Numbered from the stretch's first letter, positions 1-9,476 are shown. The stretch: DNA of 64,000 nt from Streptomyces scabiei 87.22 (GCF_000091305.1 NC_013929.1:5890001-5954000); one strand, 5' to 3'. The notes: generated from the letters alone by a model not told the origin. Program-made: numbers and translations.

Positions 1-46
1 GGCCGGGGCCGCCCGTCGGCCGGGACCGGGGCCGTACTCTGGAGAC

Positions 47-229
47 ATGAGTACCGCTCCCGCCCCCGAACCGCGTGACCCCAAGGCCGCGCTGGTCTTC
101 GACGACCCGTTCAGCCGGCCGTCGTCCGACGACACCGACCACGGGTGGGGCGAGCGGCCCGGCGACGGCGGCGACAGCGCGGCCGACCTGAAGCGCTTCC
201 TCGACGAGAAGCCGCCCCACCACCTCTGA
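47..229 (+). CDS. small acidic hypothetical protein
   Basis: Encodes 60 residues, rich in Asp, Pro and Gly, with no membrane segment and no recognisable domain. The last part (AADLKRFLDEKPPHHL) looks like a short amphipathic helix. Codon third positions are almost all G or C, which supports real coding. It converges on mscL with 28 bp between the stops. I do not recognise a function; small soluble proteins of this kind are common in Streptomyces. Confidence 0.6.
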   Translation: MSTAPAPEPRDPKAALVFDDPFSRPSSDDTDHGWGERPGDGGDSAADLKRFLDEKPPHHL

Positions 230-257
230 CACCGTCGGCCGAGGCGGGCGAACGCCG

Positions 258-737
258 CTAGGTGCGGTCGTGGCCGGAGCCGCGCTGGGCCACCAGGGCG
301 TCGCGGATCTCCTTCAGAACCTCCAGCTCGGTCAGCTCGATGACCTCGTGCGTGCCCTCCTTCGCCTTGCGACGGGCCTCCTGACGGGCCAGGTACTTGG
401 CCATCGGAAGCACCATCAGGAAGTAGACGACGGCCGCGGTGATGAGGAACGTGAGCGTCGCGTTCAGCACCGTGCCCCAGAGGATCGAGACGCCGTCGAT
501 GACCGTGCCGTCCGTCCCCACCTCGCAGGGGTCCTTCAGGCAGTAGCTGTACTGGTCCAGGTTCTTCGTGCCGAACGCCCCCACCAGCGGGCTGATGACC
601 CCCTTCACCACCGAGTTGACGATGTTGGTGAAGGCCGCGCCGATGACCACGGCGACGGCCAGGTCGACGACGTTCCCCCGCATCAGGAAGGCCTTGAAGC
701 CCTCCCAGACGCCTGGCTCCTTCTGCTTGCTCACCAC
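258..737 (-). CDS. mscL: large-conductance mechanosensitive channel MscL
   Basis: MscL forms a homopentameric inner-membrane pore that opens under membrane tension and releases solutes during hypo-osmotic shock. The 159-residue product has the family N-terminus (GFKAFLMRGNVVDLAVAVVIG) leading into TM1, a periplasmic loop at about residues 55-85, TM2 (LTFLITAAVVYFLMVLPM) and a charged C-terminal helix. The loop contains two cysteines (YSYCLKDPCE), as in other actinobacterial MscL proteins. The first two codons are both GTG; the second, at 734, sits better relative to an upstream GAAGGG. Length is close to the family norm of about 135-155. Confidence 0.95.
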   Translation of the reverse strand: MVSKQKEPGVWEGFKAFLMRGNVVDLAVAVVIGAAFTNIVNSVVKGVISPLVGAFGTKNLDQYSYCLKDPCEVGTDGTVIDGVSILWGTVLNATLTFLITAAVVYFLMVLPMAKYLARQEARRKAKEGTHEVIELTELEVLKEIRDALVAQRGSGHDRT

Positions 738-836
738 GAGGCCCTTCCGCGCTGATTGTGGAACAAATGACTCCGCAACCTACGGCAGGGCCCGGCCCCC
801 GTGTCCAGTCGGGTCCCACCATCGTGGGATCCGACG

Positions 837-1481
837 TCACCACAGCGTCACCGCCAGCCGGGACGTGGCGCCCGCGCCGGCCAGCCGGGCCGCGGTGCGG
901 CGGGGCACGGTCAGGACGACCAGGGCTCCGCTCTCGGCGGCGTCGGCGGCCGGCACCTTGGAGACGCGGGCGCCGCGGGCGACGATCCGTGCGGTGCCGG
1001 CGCCCGTCGCCGACTCCTCGGCCGCGATCACGTCGACGCGGTCACCGGGGCGCAGCAGCCGTACCGTCGCGGCGTCGGCGATGCGTACCGGCGCGGTCAC
1101 CCTCTCCGCGGGGGCTGAGCGCTCGGGGACCGGGTCGGCCACGGGGTGGCCCCTGACCCGTCCGGACTCCCGGGGTCCCGCTCCCGCCACCAGCAGGGCC
1201 GCCGCGGTCACCGCCAGGCCCGCGGCCGTGGCCCGGCGCCGGCAGCGGGCGAGACGACGCAGCCGGTGCGCCCCGCCGCGCACCCTGAGCGGCGCGAAGT
1301 GCGGAACCTCGCAGGTGGGAGGGGCGTCGGCACCGGGTGGGCCGACGGCCCAGGAGGGGACCCGCCCGGGCGCGGGCCGGGACGGCGACGGGGAGGAGGA
1401 CAGGGGAGGGGCCGGTGGCTGGGACGGGGGCGGATACACGTGAGGGGGCCGGGGCGACGGCTCGGACGGGGAACGGGACAT
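837..1481 (-). CDS. SAF-domain protein, CpaB/RcpC-like
   Basis: This is a membrane-anchored protein with a Pro/Ser-rich cytoplasmic head, one hydrophobic segment (AGLAVTAAALLVAGAG) and an extracytoplasmic SAF-like domain with the typical DAATVRLLRPGDRVDVIAAE core. SAF proteins of the CpaB/RcpC family help assemble Flp pili, but no pilus genes lie nearby, so the role here is unknown. The ATG at 1481 is chosen because an AGGTGG lies 8 nt upstream. A longer form starting at 1565 is open but has no ribosome site. The product is about 214 residues. Confidence 0.75.
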   Translation of the reverse strand: MSRSPSEPSPRPPHVYPPPSQPPAPPLSSSPSPSRPAPGRVPSWAVGPPGADAPPTCEVPHFAPLRVRGGAHRLRRLARCRRRATAAGLAVTAAALLVAGAGPRESGRVRGHPVADPVPERSAPAERVTAPVRIADAATVRLLRPGDRVDVIAAEESATGAGTARIVARGARVSKVPAADAAESGALVVLTVPRRTAARLAGAGATSRLAVTLW

Positions 1482-1657
1482 GGGGACCACCACCTGCTGT
1501 GGGAGATCGGCTGGCGGTCCCACGATGGGGTCTGGCGGCGGAGCCCGCCGAGACCTGTGGACCACCGGCCGACTGTGGAAAACCCCACCACCCGAACGAG
1601 GAGTTCCGCCGGAGCCGTGGCAGCCGTGACCCCCGTCAGGGCAGCGTCACGGCAGCA

Positions 1658-2641
1658 TCAGGGCAGCTCGAACCCCGGGTCCATGCCGCCCAGCGCCGTC
1701 GCGCACAGGCAGTCGCGGCTGTCGTTCGCCGGCAGGGCGGCGACCGCGTCGAAGAGGACGCCCCGCAACCGGTCGACGTTCGCGGCGAACACCCGCAGGA
1801 CCTCCTCGTGGGAGACGCCCTCGCCGGTCTCGGCGCCGGCGTCGAGGTCGGTGACCAGGGTGAGGGTGGAATAGCAGAGCTCCAGCTCGCGGGCGAGGAC
1901 GGCCTCGGGGTGGCCGGTCATACCGACGACGGACCAGCCCTGGGCCTGGTGCCAGAGGGACTCCGCGCGGGTGGAGAAACGGGGACCCTCGACCACCACC
2001 AGGGTGCCGCCGTCCACCGGTTCCCAGTCCCGGCCGCGCGCCGCATCGAGGGCGGCCTTGCGGCCCGCGGGGCAGTAGGGGTCGGCGAGGGAGACATGGA
2101 CGACGTTGGGGAAGGCCCCGCCCGGCAGCGGAAGGCCGTCGAAGTAGGTCTGGGTGCGGGACTTGGTGCGGTCCACCAGCTGGTCCGGGACGAGGAGCGT
2201 GCCCGGTCCGTACTCCGGCCGCAGTCCGCCCACCGCGCACGGGCCGAGCACCTGGCGCGCCCCCACGGAACGCAGTGCCCACAGGTTGGCCCGGTAGTTG
2301 ATGCGGTGCGGCGGCAGATGGTGCCCACGGCCGTGGCGCGGCAGGAAGGCGACCCGGCGCCCGGCGATCTCACCGAGGAAGAGGGAGTCGCTGGGGGGTC
2401 CGTAGGGCGTGTCCACCTGTATCTCGGTCACGTCGTCGAGGAAGGAGTAGAAACCCGACCCCCCGATGACACCGATCTCCGCCAGGGCCGTCCCCGCCGA
2501 GCCCGTCGCAGTCGCGCCCGTCCCCGTCGCCTCGGCTTTCGTCGACTCCGTTCCCGCCGAGCCCGTTCCCACCGTGCCGTCCGCCGTGCTCGTCCCGCCC
2601 ACCGGCCCCGTCCCGTCCGCCGCCTGCTCCGTGTTCGCCAT
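1658..2641 (-). CDS. mtnP: S-methyl-5'-thioadenosine phosphorylase
   Basis: Cleaves methylthioadenosine with phosphate to adenine and 5-methylthioribose-1-phosphate in the methionine salvage pathway. The purine nucleoside phosphorylase family-2 core is clear: GVIGGSGFYSFL, phosphate-binding LPRHGRGHHLPPHRINYRAN, VVEGPRFSTRAE, and VVGMTGHPEAVLARE near the base-binding site. The catalytic domain starts only at about residue 55. The preceding stretch is a Thr/Gly/Ala low-complexity leader (TGTGATATGSAG and similar) not found in most family members. An internal start may be used, but none has a better ribosome site. Confidence 0.9.
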   Translation of the reverse strand: MANTEQAADGTGPVGGTSTADGTVGTGSAGTESTKAEATGTGATATGSAGTALAEIGVIGGSGFYSFLDDVTEIQVDTPYGPPSDSLFLGEIAGRRVAFLPRHGRGHHLPPHRINYRANLWALRSVGARQVLGPCAVGGLRPEYGPGTLLVPDQLVDRTKSRTQTYFDGLPLPGGAFPNVVHVSLADPYCPAGRKAALDAARGRDWEPVDGGTLVVVEGPRFSTRAESLWHQAQGWSVVGMTGHPEAVLARELELCYSTLTLVTDLDAGAETGEGVSHEEVLRVFAANVDRLRGVLFDAVAALPANDSRDCLCATALGGMDPGFELP

Positions 2642-2675
2642 GCCCGCACCCTAACCGGGGCCCGGACACGCCGAA

Positions 2676-2703
2676 GACCCCGCCGTCGTACGACGGCGGG
2701 GTC
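2676..2703 (-). terminator. perfect 28-nt palindrome, probable terminator of the FmdB gene
   Basis: Both 14-nt halves are exact reverse complements (left half GACCCCGCCGTCGT). It lies 13 bp past the FmdB stop and 35 bp before the mtnP start, so it most likely ends FmdB transcription. There is no U-tract, as is usual in Streptomyces. Confidence 0.75.
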
Positions 2704-2716
2704 CCGGACGAGGCTG

Positions 2717-3052
2717 CTAGGCCGCCGAGGTGCTGCTGGTGGAGGAAGAACCCGCGGACGACGACTTCGAGTCCGAGGACGACGAACCCGACGACGAGGC
2801 CGACGCGGACTTGGAGTCCGAGGACGACTTCGCGTCCGACGACTTCGACGTCGCGGGGCTGCTGCTCGACGAGGAGCCGCGGCTGTCGTTCCGGTAGAAA
2901 CCGGAGCCCTTGAAGACGATGCCGACCGCGGAGAACACCTTCTTGAGGCGGCCGTTGCAGGCGGGGCACTCGGTCAGGGCGTCGTCGGTGAACTTCTGCA
3001 CCGCTTCGAGGCCCTCACCGCATTCGGTGCACTGGTACTGGTACGTCGGCAC
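2717..3052 (-). CDS. FmdB-family zinc-ribbon protein
   Basis: A small protein with an N-terminal FmdB zinc ribbon: PTYQYQCTECGEGLE followed by ECPACNGRLKKVFSAVGI, two CxxC pairs that would bind one zinc. FmdB proteins are called regulators, but the biochemical role is not established. Residues from about 60 to the end are almost only Ser, Asp, Lys, Ala and Gly, a low-complexity tail. The GTG at 3052 is chosen because AGGAGG lies 7 nt upstream and translation then begins exactly at the family N-terminus. The product is about 111 residues. A hairpin follows immediately. Confidence 0.85.
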   Translation of the reverse strand: MPTYQYQCTECGEGLEAVQKFTDDALTECPACNGRLKKVFSAVGIVFKGSGFYRNDSRGSSSSSSPATSKSSDAKSSSDSKSASASSSGSSSSDSKSSSAGSSSTSSTSAA

Positions 3053-3121
3053 TGGTCTTCCTCCTGGCACTCTCACTCGATGAGTGCTAACGACGGTCCA
3101 TAGTGACGTATTCCCCCGGGA

Positions 3122-4429
3122 TCAGTCCACTGTCACCGGCACTCGGTGACCGACGACACGCGCGACGGTACGGCTCCGGGGGGTGCCCACCAGCCTCGTA
3201 CGCAGGGCGAACAGCGTGGCCAGGGCCAGTGCCGTACCGGCCGCGGGCACCAGGAATCCGGCGCCGGTCCACAGCCGGTCCTCCAGCTGGCCGGCCGTGG
3301 TGACGGCCGCCGCCTGGCCCAGCGCGACCGCGCCGGTGAGCCAGGTGAAGGCCTCCGTGCGGGCGCCGGACGGCACCAGCGAGTCGACGAGCGTGTAGCC
3401 GGTGATCAGGGCGGGGGCGATGCACATGCCGACCAGCAGGCCGAGCGCGGCGAGCACGACCACGGAGTCGGCGGTCCACAGGGCGGAGGCGGCCAGCGCG
3501 AGGGCCGTGTAGCCGACGAGCAGGCGCCGCTGCGGGGCCGCCTTCCAGGCGATCGCGCCGCAGACGATGCCGGCGAGCATGTTGCCCGCGGCGAAGACGC
3601 CGTACAGGACGCCGTTGATGCCGGGCTCGCCGATCGACTCGGAGAAGGCGGCGAGGGAGACCTGCATGCCGCCGAAGACGGAGCCGATGCCCAGGAAGGT
3701 GACGATCAGGACCCGTACGCCGGGCACGGCGAGGGCGGAGACACGCTCCACGCGCGCGTGCGCCACGGGAGCGACCTCGGGCTGGGTGGCGCGCTGCGCG
3801 GCGAACAGCAGACCGCCGACCAGGGTGAGCCCGGCCTCGGTGAGCAGACCGGCGGCCGGGTGCACGGCGGTGCAGAGCGCGGTCGCGAGCAGCGGGCCGA
3901 GCACGAAGGTCAGCTCGTCGGTGACGGACTCGAAGGCGGCGGCGGTGCTCATCAGGGGCGAGCCCTTGAGCTTGACGCCCCAGCGGGCCCGCACCATGGG
4001 GCCGACCTGCGGCACCGACGCCCCGGTCGGCACGGCGGCCACGAACAGCGCCCACAGGGGGGCGTCCATCAGGGCCAGCGCCGTCAGGGTGAGGCCGGCG
4101 GCACCGTGGACGAGAACGCCGGGGATCAGGACGGCCCGCTGTCCGTGCCGGTCGGCGAGACGGCCGCTGTAGGGGGCGAACAGTGCCATGGAGACACCGG
4201 TGGCGGCGGCCACGGCGCCCGCCGCCCCGTACGAGCCGGTGGTGTGCTGGACGAGCAGCACGAGGGAGAGGGTCAGCATGGCGAACGGCTGGCGGGCCGC
4301 GAAGCCGGGGAGGAGGAACGTCCACGCGCGCGGGGTGCGCAGCAGCTGCCCGTATCCCGGGCGGGACGTCTTCGAGGTGCGGGGGGTGCGCGGGGGGCGT
4401 GAGGTGTTCGAGGTGACCGTGGATGCCAC
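3122..4429 (-). CDS. MFS transporter
   Basis: A 435-residue major facilitator protein of the plasma membrane. About twelve hydrophobic segments are visible, and the loop between TM2 and TM3 carries the MFS motif as FAPYSGRLADRHGQRAVL. The large N-terminal basic Ser/Thr/Arg leader (about 25 residues) is cytoplasmic. The substrate cannot be read from the sequence; the closest general class is drug or metabolite efflux. It stands alone between the FmdB gene and the antiporter, both on the same strand, with 69 and 266 bp of spacer. Confidence 0.85.
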   Translation of the reverse strand: MASTVTSNTSRPPRTPRTSKTSRPGYGQLLRTPRAWTFLLPGFAARQPFAMLTLSLVLLVQHTTGSYGAAGAVAAATGVSMALFAPYSGRLADRHGQRAVLIPGVLVHGAAGLTLTALALMDAPLWALFVAAVPTGASVPQVGPMVRARWGVKLKGSPLMSTAAAFESVTDELTFVLGPLLATALCTAVHPAAGLLTEAGLTLVGGLLFAAQRATQPEVAPVAHARVERVSALAVPGVRVLIVTFLGIGSVFGGMQVSLAAFSESIGEPGINGVLYGVFAAGNMLAGIVCGAIAWKAAPQRRLLVGYTALALAASALWTADSVVVLAALGLLVGMCIAPALITGYTLVDSLVPSGARTEAFTWLTGAVALGQAAAVTTAGQLEDRLWTGAGFLVPAAGTALALATLFALRTRLVGTPRSRTVARVVGHRVPVTVD

Positions 4430-4695
4430 GGCCGTGCCTTTCCGCCGCCTGGTAGCGCGCCCGTGCGGGGGGCGCCGAGAGCTGTCCTCTTGCGCTACTG
4501 CGGTAGATGCCGGAGCCCGCTGAGAGGGGTGTCCCGGCCGCCATACGGTCGCGCCAGCTCTGCGTCAGGCAGAGTTGGTCCGATCAAGTGCGCCTTCATC
4601 GTACAGGGATGATCGGCCGAGGCGCCTGTGAAACCGAGCACCATGGGCGGTCGCACCCCCGAATTTAGAGGGTGTGAACAGGATGAAACCTCCCC

Positions 4696-6294
4696 TTAAC
4701 GTCCCGCCCCGCCCTTCCCGCTCCCGCCCGCGCGTCCGCCGCCGCCTCCGCGTCCCCTCCCGCCCCGGTGCACGTCGCCCTCCCCGTCCTCGTCCCCGTT
4801 TCCGTTCCCCGTCCCCAGCCAGTAGGCCAGCTTGCCGCCCTGGCCGACGGCCCTGAGGCGGCGTTCGGCCTGGTCGCGGACCGGGTCCGTGGCGACGACG
4901 AGCAGTTCGTCGCCGCGGCGGAGCACCGTGGTCGGCAGGGGCACGAAGGAGGTGCCGTCGCGCACCACGAGGGTGACGGCGGCGCCCGGGGGCAGCCGGA
5001 GCTCGTTGACCTCGACGCCGTGCATCCGGGACTTGTCGGGAATGGCGACGGACAGCAGGTGGCCGCGCAGCCGTTCCAGCGGCGCCGACTCGATGCCGAG
5101 GTCGGCGGCCTCCTCGCCTGAGCCGCCGAGCCGCAGCTTGCGGGCCAGCCAGGGCAGTGTCGGCCCCTGGACGAGGGTGTAGACCACGACCAGCACGAAG
5201 ACGATGTTGAAGATCCGGCGGCTGCCCTCGATCCCGCTCACCATGGGGATCGTCGCCAGGATGATGGGCACCGCGCCGCGCAGACCGGCCCACGACAGCA
5301 GGGTCTGCTCGCGCCACGGGACCCGGAACGGGGTCAGCGCGACGACGACGCTCAGCGGTCGCGCCACCATGGTCAGCACCAGGCCGATCACGAGCGCGGG
5401 CCAGATGTCGTCACCCATCTCGTGCGGGGTGACGAGCAGGCCGAGCAGGACGAACATGCCGATCTGGGCGATCCAGCCGACGCCCTCGGCGAAGCCGCGG
5501 GTGGCCGGCCAGTGCGGCAGCTTGGCGTTGCCGAGGACGACGGAGGCCAGGTAGACGGCGAGGAAGCCGCTGCCGTGGGCCATGGCGCCGGCCGCGTAGG
5601 CGGTGACGGCGATCGCCATGACGGCGATGGGGTAGAGGCCGGAGGCGGGCAGCGCCACGTGCCGCAGGCCCCAGGAGCCCAGCCAGCCCACGGCGAGGCC
5701 GATCGCGGCGCCGATCGCCAGTTCCAGCGTTATCTCGCCGATGAGCACGTACCAGTGTTCGACCGGGCCGGCCATGGAGAGCGCGGCGACGAGGATGACG
5801 ACAGGGGCGTCGTTGAAGCCGGACTCGGCCTCCAGGGTGCCCGTCACGCGCGCGGGGAGGGGGATCTTGCGCAGCACGGAGAAGACGGCCGCCGCGTCCG
5901 TGGAGGACACGACCGCGCCGATGATGAGTGACTGCCGCCACTCCAGCCCGATCAGGTAGTGCGCGCTCGCGGCCGTGACCCCGACACTCACCGCGACCCC
6001 GGCCAGCGCCAGTGAGGCGGCGGCGGGCAGGGCCGGCTTGATCTCCTTCCACTTCGTGCCGAGGCCGCCCTCCGCGAGGATCACGACGAGGGCCGCGTAG
6101 CCGATGACCTGGGTCAGTTCGGCGTTGTCGAAGTGGATGTCGCCGATGCCGTCCTGGCCCATGGCGATGCCGATGCCCAGGTAGACGAGCAGGCTGGGGA
6201 GCCCGCTGCGCGACGAGATCCGGACCGCGGCGACCGCGACCAACAGGACGAGCGAGCAGACGAGCAGGAGCTGGTTGAGGTCGTGGACAGTCAG
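4696..6294 (-). CDS. CPA1-type potassium(sodium)/proton antiporter with C-terminal RCK_C domain
   Basis: An inner-membrane cation/proton exchanger. Residues 1-390 form about twelve membrane segments with the antiporter signature SSTDAAAVFSVLR and the ESGFNDAPVVI motif, where the paired acidic residue binds cation. The C-terminal part (LRGHLLSVAIPDKSRMHGVEVNELRLP) is a TrkA-C/RCK_C ligand-sensing domain, pointing to a K+/H+ antiporter that exports potassium under osmotic or pH stress. The tail is Gly/Arg rich. A CTG at 6294 is proposed as start: GAGAAAGG lies 9 nt upstream and the protein then begins LTVHDLNQLLL, matching the usual N-terminus. An ATG at 6378 is the longer alternative. Confidence 0.85.
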   Translation of the reverse strand: MTVHDLNQLLLVCSLVLLVAVAAVRISSRSGLPSLLVYLGIGIAMGQDGIGDIHFDNAELTQVIGYAALVVILAEGGLGTKWKEIKPALPAAASLALAGVAVSVGVTAASAHYLIGLEWRQSLIIGAVVSSTDAAAVFSVLRKIPLPARVTGTLEAESGFNDAPVVILVAALSMAGPVEHWYVLIGEITLELAIGAAIGLAVGWLGSWGLRHVALPASGLYPIAVMAIAVTAYAAGAMAHGSGFLAVYLASVVLGNAKLPHWPATRGFAEGVGWIAQIGMFVLLGLLVTPHEMGDDIWPALVIGLVLTMVARPLSVVVALTPFRVPWREQTLLSWAGLRGAVPIILATIPMVSGIEGSRRIFNIVFVLVVVYTLVQGPTLPWLARKLRLGGSGEEAADLGIESAPLERLRGHLLSVAIPDKSRMHGVEVNELRLPPGAAVTLVVRDGTSFVPLPTTVLRRGDELLVVATDPVRDQAERRLRAVGQGGKLAYWLGTGNGNGDEDGEGDVHRGGRGRGGGGGRAGGSGKGGAGR

Positions 6295-6611
6295 AGGGCC
6301 GTACCTTTCTCGCCGAACCGCACGTGGTTCCGGATGGGGATGCCGAGCACTGGATGCGGGGCACGCGCGCGTGGGCATGCCGAGCCGATCACGGAAACCG
6401 TGCGATTGCGGTTACGTCAGTGCAAGTACTTCGTTACCTTACCTAACTCTTGACGATTTCTTGACGCTCGCGGGTGCAAGATCGAACAGCCGTCCGCGCC
6501 AGTTCCCGACTCCGCGTCAAGTCGCGCCGGGCCCTGCGCCTATGGTTGCTCCAGCGTTCAGTACAAAGCACAGCCCGACCTGCCGCTCGTGTTAGGACAG
6601 CAAGGACAGCG
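6295..6611. other. divergent intergenic region, antiporter / acylase
   Basis: This 317-bp AT-richer stretch separates two divergent genes and must hold both promoters. Two TTGACG hexamers at 6450-6455 and 6461-6466 are candidate -35 elements for the acylase gene, but I see no convincing -10 at the right distance. No palindromic operator stands out. Confidence 0.4.
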
Positions 6612-9458
6612 ATGCCCACCGACAATCCCGCCTCCTCCGGCCAGCAGCCCGGCAAGTCCGGCAGGAAGAAGGGACGCAAAGTCCGTCTTCTCCTGATCGT
6701 CCTGGTTCTGGCCATCATCGGTGGCGTCGGCTACGGGGCGTTCTGGTCCGTCTCCACCGTGCGCGCCTCCTTCCCCCAGACCAAGGGTTCGATAACCCTG
6801 GACGGTCTGTCGGGACCGGTCGACGTCAAGCGCGACGGCTACGGAATCCCGCAGATCTACGCCTCCTCCGACGAGGACCTGTTCATGGCGCAGGGCTACG
6901 TCCAGGCGCAGGACCGGTTCTACGAGATGGACGTGCGCCGCCACCTGACGGCCGGCCGCCTCTCGGAGATGTTCGGCGAGAGCCAGGTCGACACCGACGA
7001 GTTCCTGCGCACCCTCGGCTGGCACCGCATCGCCGAGGAGGAGTACAAGAAGACGCTCTCGGCCGAGACCAGGAAGTACCTCGACGCGTACGCCAAGGGG
7101 GTCAACGCCTACCTCGCGGGCAAGGACGGCGCCGACCTCTCGCTGGAGTACGCGGCCCTCGGCTTCGAGAACGACTACAAGCCCGAGGAGTGGACCCCGG
7201 TCGACTCGGTCGCCTGGCTGAAGGCGATGGCCTGGGACCTGCGCGGCAACATGCAGGACGAGATCGACCGCGCGCTGATGACCAGCCGCCTCGGCCCGAA
7301 GCAGATCGCCGACCTGTACCCGCAGTACCCCTACGACCGCAACGGGACGATCGTGCGGGAGGGCCAGTACGACGAGCTGACCAAGACCTGGTCGGACGGG
7401 TCGGGCTCCCCGCAGAACGCCGACGGCTCCACGCAGGGCACCGGCGGCACGGGCACCGGCGGCACCGGAACGGGCACCGGCCAGGGCGCCGGAGGCTCCA
7501 CGCAGGGCACCGGCGGCACGGGAACGGGTACGGGCACCGCCGGGACGTCCACGGACTCCGGAGCCCTCCAGACCCAGCTGGGCGGCCTCTACAACGTCCT
7601 GGAGGACCTGCCCGAGGCCGTCGGCGTGAACGGCAACGGCATCGGCTCCAACTCCTGGGTCGTCTCCGGCGACCACACCATCACCGGCAAGCCGCTCCTC
7701 GCCAACGACCCGCACCTGTCGGCGTCGCTGCCCTCGGTCTGGTACCAGATGGGCCTGCACTGCAAGGCCGTCTCCGCCAAGTGCCAGTACGACGTCTCCG
7801 GCTACACCTTCGCGGGCATGCCCGGCGTGGTCATCGGCCACAACGCCGACATCGCCTGGGGCATGACCAACTCCGGCGTCGACGTCACCGACCTCTACCT
7901 GGAGAAGCTCACCGGCGACGGCTACCAGTACGGCAGCAAGGTCCTGCCCTTCGAGACCCGCGAGGAGACCATCGAGGTCGCCGGCGGCGAGTCGAAGAAG
8001 ATCGTCGTCCGGCTCACCAAGGACGGCAGCCCGCTGCTCTCGGACCGCAGCAACGAACTGGTCCAGGTCGGCAAGAAGGCCACCGTGGACCAGGACGCGC
8101 CCGACCGCGGCGACGGCTACGGCATCGCCCTGCGCTGGACCGCGCTCGACCCCGGCACCTCCATGGACGCCGTCTTCGCGATGAACAAGGCCAAGGACTG
8201 GGCGGACTTCCGCAAGGCCGCCGCCCTGTTCGACGTCCCCTCGCAGAACCTGATCTACGCCGACACCGAGGGACACATCGGCTACCAGCTGCCCGGCAAG
8301 ATCCCCACCCGGGGCAGGGGCGACGGCTCGATCCCCGCGCCCGGCTGGGATGCCAGGTACCGCTGGACCGGCTACATCGACCAGGACGAACTGCCCTGGG
8401 AGTTCGACCCGAAGCGCGGCTACATCGTCACCGCGAACCAGGCCGTCGTCGACAAGAAGTACCCGTACACGCTCACCGCCGACTGGGGCTACGGCACGCG
8501 CGCGCAGCGGATCACCAGTCTCATCGAGTCGAAGATCAAGGGTGGCGGCAAGATCTCCACCGACGACATGCGGCAGATGCAGATGGACAACAGCAGCGAG
8601 ATCGCCAAGCTGCTGGTGCCGCTGCTGCTCAAGATCGATGTGAACGACCCCAACGTCCGCGAGGCGCAGAAGCTCCTGGAGGGCTGGGACTACACGCAGG
8701 ACGCCGACTCGGCGGCCGCCGCGTACTTCAACTCGGTCTGGCGCAACATCCTCAAGCTCGCCTTCGGCAACAAGCTGCCCAAGGAACTGCGCGTCGAGGG
8801 CCAGTGCCTGTCGGTGGAGCCGGTCGACGCCACCGGGCCGGCCGACGAGGACCGCAGGGTCCGCGAGTGCGGCAGGCGGGACGCCGACCAGGCGCAGCCA
8901 GACGGCGGCGACCGCTGGTTCGAGGTGGTCCGCCGGATCATCGACGACCAGGACAACCCCTGGTGGTCCGCCCCGAAGACCCGCACCCTGGACGCCGTCG
9001 ACACCCGCGACGAGCTGTTCAACCGGGCCATGCGGGACGCCCGCTGGGAACTGACCGCGAAGCTGGGCAAGGACATCGACACCTGGAGCTGGGGCCGGCT
9101 GCACCGGCTGTTCCTGAAGAACCAGACCCTCGGCACCGCGGGCCCCGGTTTCCTCAAGTACATGCTCAACCGCGGCCCCTGGAAGCTCGGCGGCGGCGAG
9201 GCCACGGTCAACGCCACCGGCTGGAACGCGGCGGGCGGCTACGAGGTGGTCTGGGTGCCCTCGATGCGCATGGTCGTGAACCTCGGGGACCTCGACAAGT
9301 CCAAGTGGATCAACCTCACCGGCGCCTCCGGGCACGCGTACAACGCGCACTACACCGACCAGACCGACAAGTGGGTCGAGGGCCAGTTGCTGACCTGGTC
9401 GTTCTCGGACAAGGCCGTCGAGCGCGACACCAGCGACACGCTGCTGCTGAAACCGTGA
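6612..9458 (+). CDS. penicillin acylase family (Ntn) hydrolase, membrane-anchored
   Basis: A 948-residue N-terminal-nucleophile amidase. Family members cleave amide bonds of beta-lactams, acyl-homoserine lactones or cyclic lipopeptides; the substrate here is unknown. One membrane segment at about residues 24-45 (VRLLLIVLVLAIIGGVGYGAFW) anchors it facing outward. The alpha part starts at the DVKRDGYGIPQIYA motif. The beta-subunit nucleophile is Ser346 in NGIGSNSWVVSG, where the precursor should cut itself between Gly345 and Ser346. A Gly/Thr repeat linker (about residues 270-310) precedes the cleavage site. The ATG at 6612 has AAGGA just upstream. It stands alone, with a strong terminator after the stop. 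Confidence 0.9.
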   Translation: MPTDNPASSGQQPGKSGRKKGRKVRLLLIVLVLAIIGGVGYGAFWSVSTVRASFPQTKGSITLDGLSGPVDVKRDGYGIPQIYASSDEDLFMAQGYVQAQDRFYEMDVRRHLTAGRLSEMFGESQVDTDEFLRTLGWHRIAEEEYKKTLSAETRKYLDAYAKGVNAYLAGKDGADLSLEYAALGFENDYKPEEWTPVDSVAWLKAMAWDLRGNMQDEIDRALMTSRLGPKQIADLYPQYPYDRNGTIVREGQYDELTKTWSDGSGSPQNADGSTQGTGGTGTGGTGTGTGQGAGGSTQGTGGTGTGTGTAGTSTDSGALQTQLGGLYNVLEDLPEAVGVNGNGIGSNSWVVSGDHTITGKPLLANDPHLSASLPSVWYQMGLHCKAVSAKCQYDVSGYTFAGMPGVVIGHNADIAWGMTNSGVDVTDLYLEKLTGDGYQYGSKVLPFETREETIEVAGGESKKIVVRLTKDGSPLLSDRSNELVQVGKKATVDQDAPDRGDGYGIALRWTALDPGTSMDAVFAMNKAKDWADFRKAAALFDVPSQNLIYADTEGHIGYQLPGKIPTRGRGDGSIPAPGWDARYRWTGYIDQDELPWEFDPKRGYIVTANQAVVDKKYPYTLTADWGYGTRAQRITSLIESKIKGGGKISTDDMRQMQMDNSSEIAKLLVPLLLKIDVNDPNVREAQKLLEGWDYTQDADSAAAAYFNSVWRNILKLAFGNKLPKELRVEGQCLSVEPVDATGPADEDRRVRECGRRDADQAQPDGGDRWFEVVRRIIDDQDNPWWSAPKTRTLDAVDTRDELFNRAMRDARWELTAKLGKDIDTWSWGRLHRLFLKNQTLGTAGPGFLKYMLNRGPWKLGGGEATVNATGWNAAGGYEVVWVPSMRMVVNLGDLDKSKWINLTGASGHAYNAHYTDQTDKWVEGQLLTWSFSDKAVERDTSDTLLLKP
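7425..7540 (+). repeat. Gly/Thr-coding repeats with an exact 29-bp direct repeat
   Basis: Bases 7425-7453 recur exactly at 7494-7522, with further GGCACCGGC-type units between. Together they encode a (G-T-G)-rich linker inside the acylase precursor, just before the beta-subunit. Confidence 0.8.
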
Positions 9459-9476
9459 CGCCGGCCTGAACGCCGG

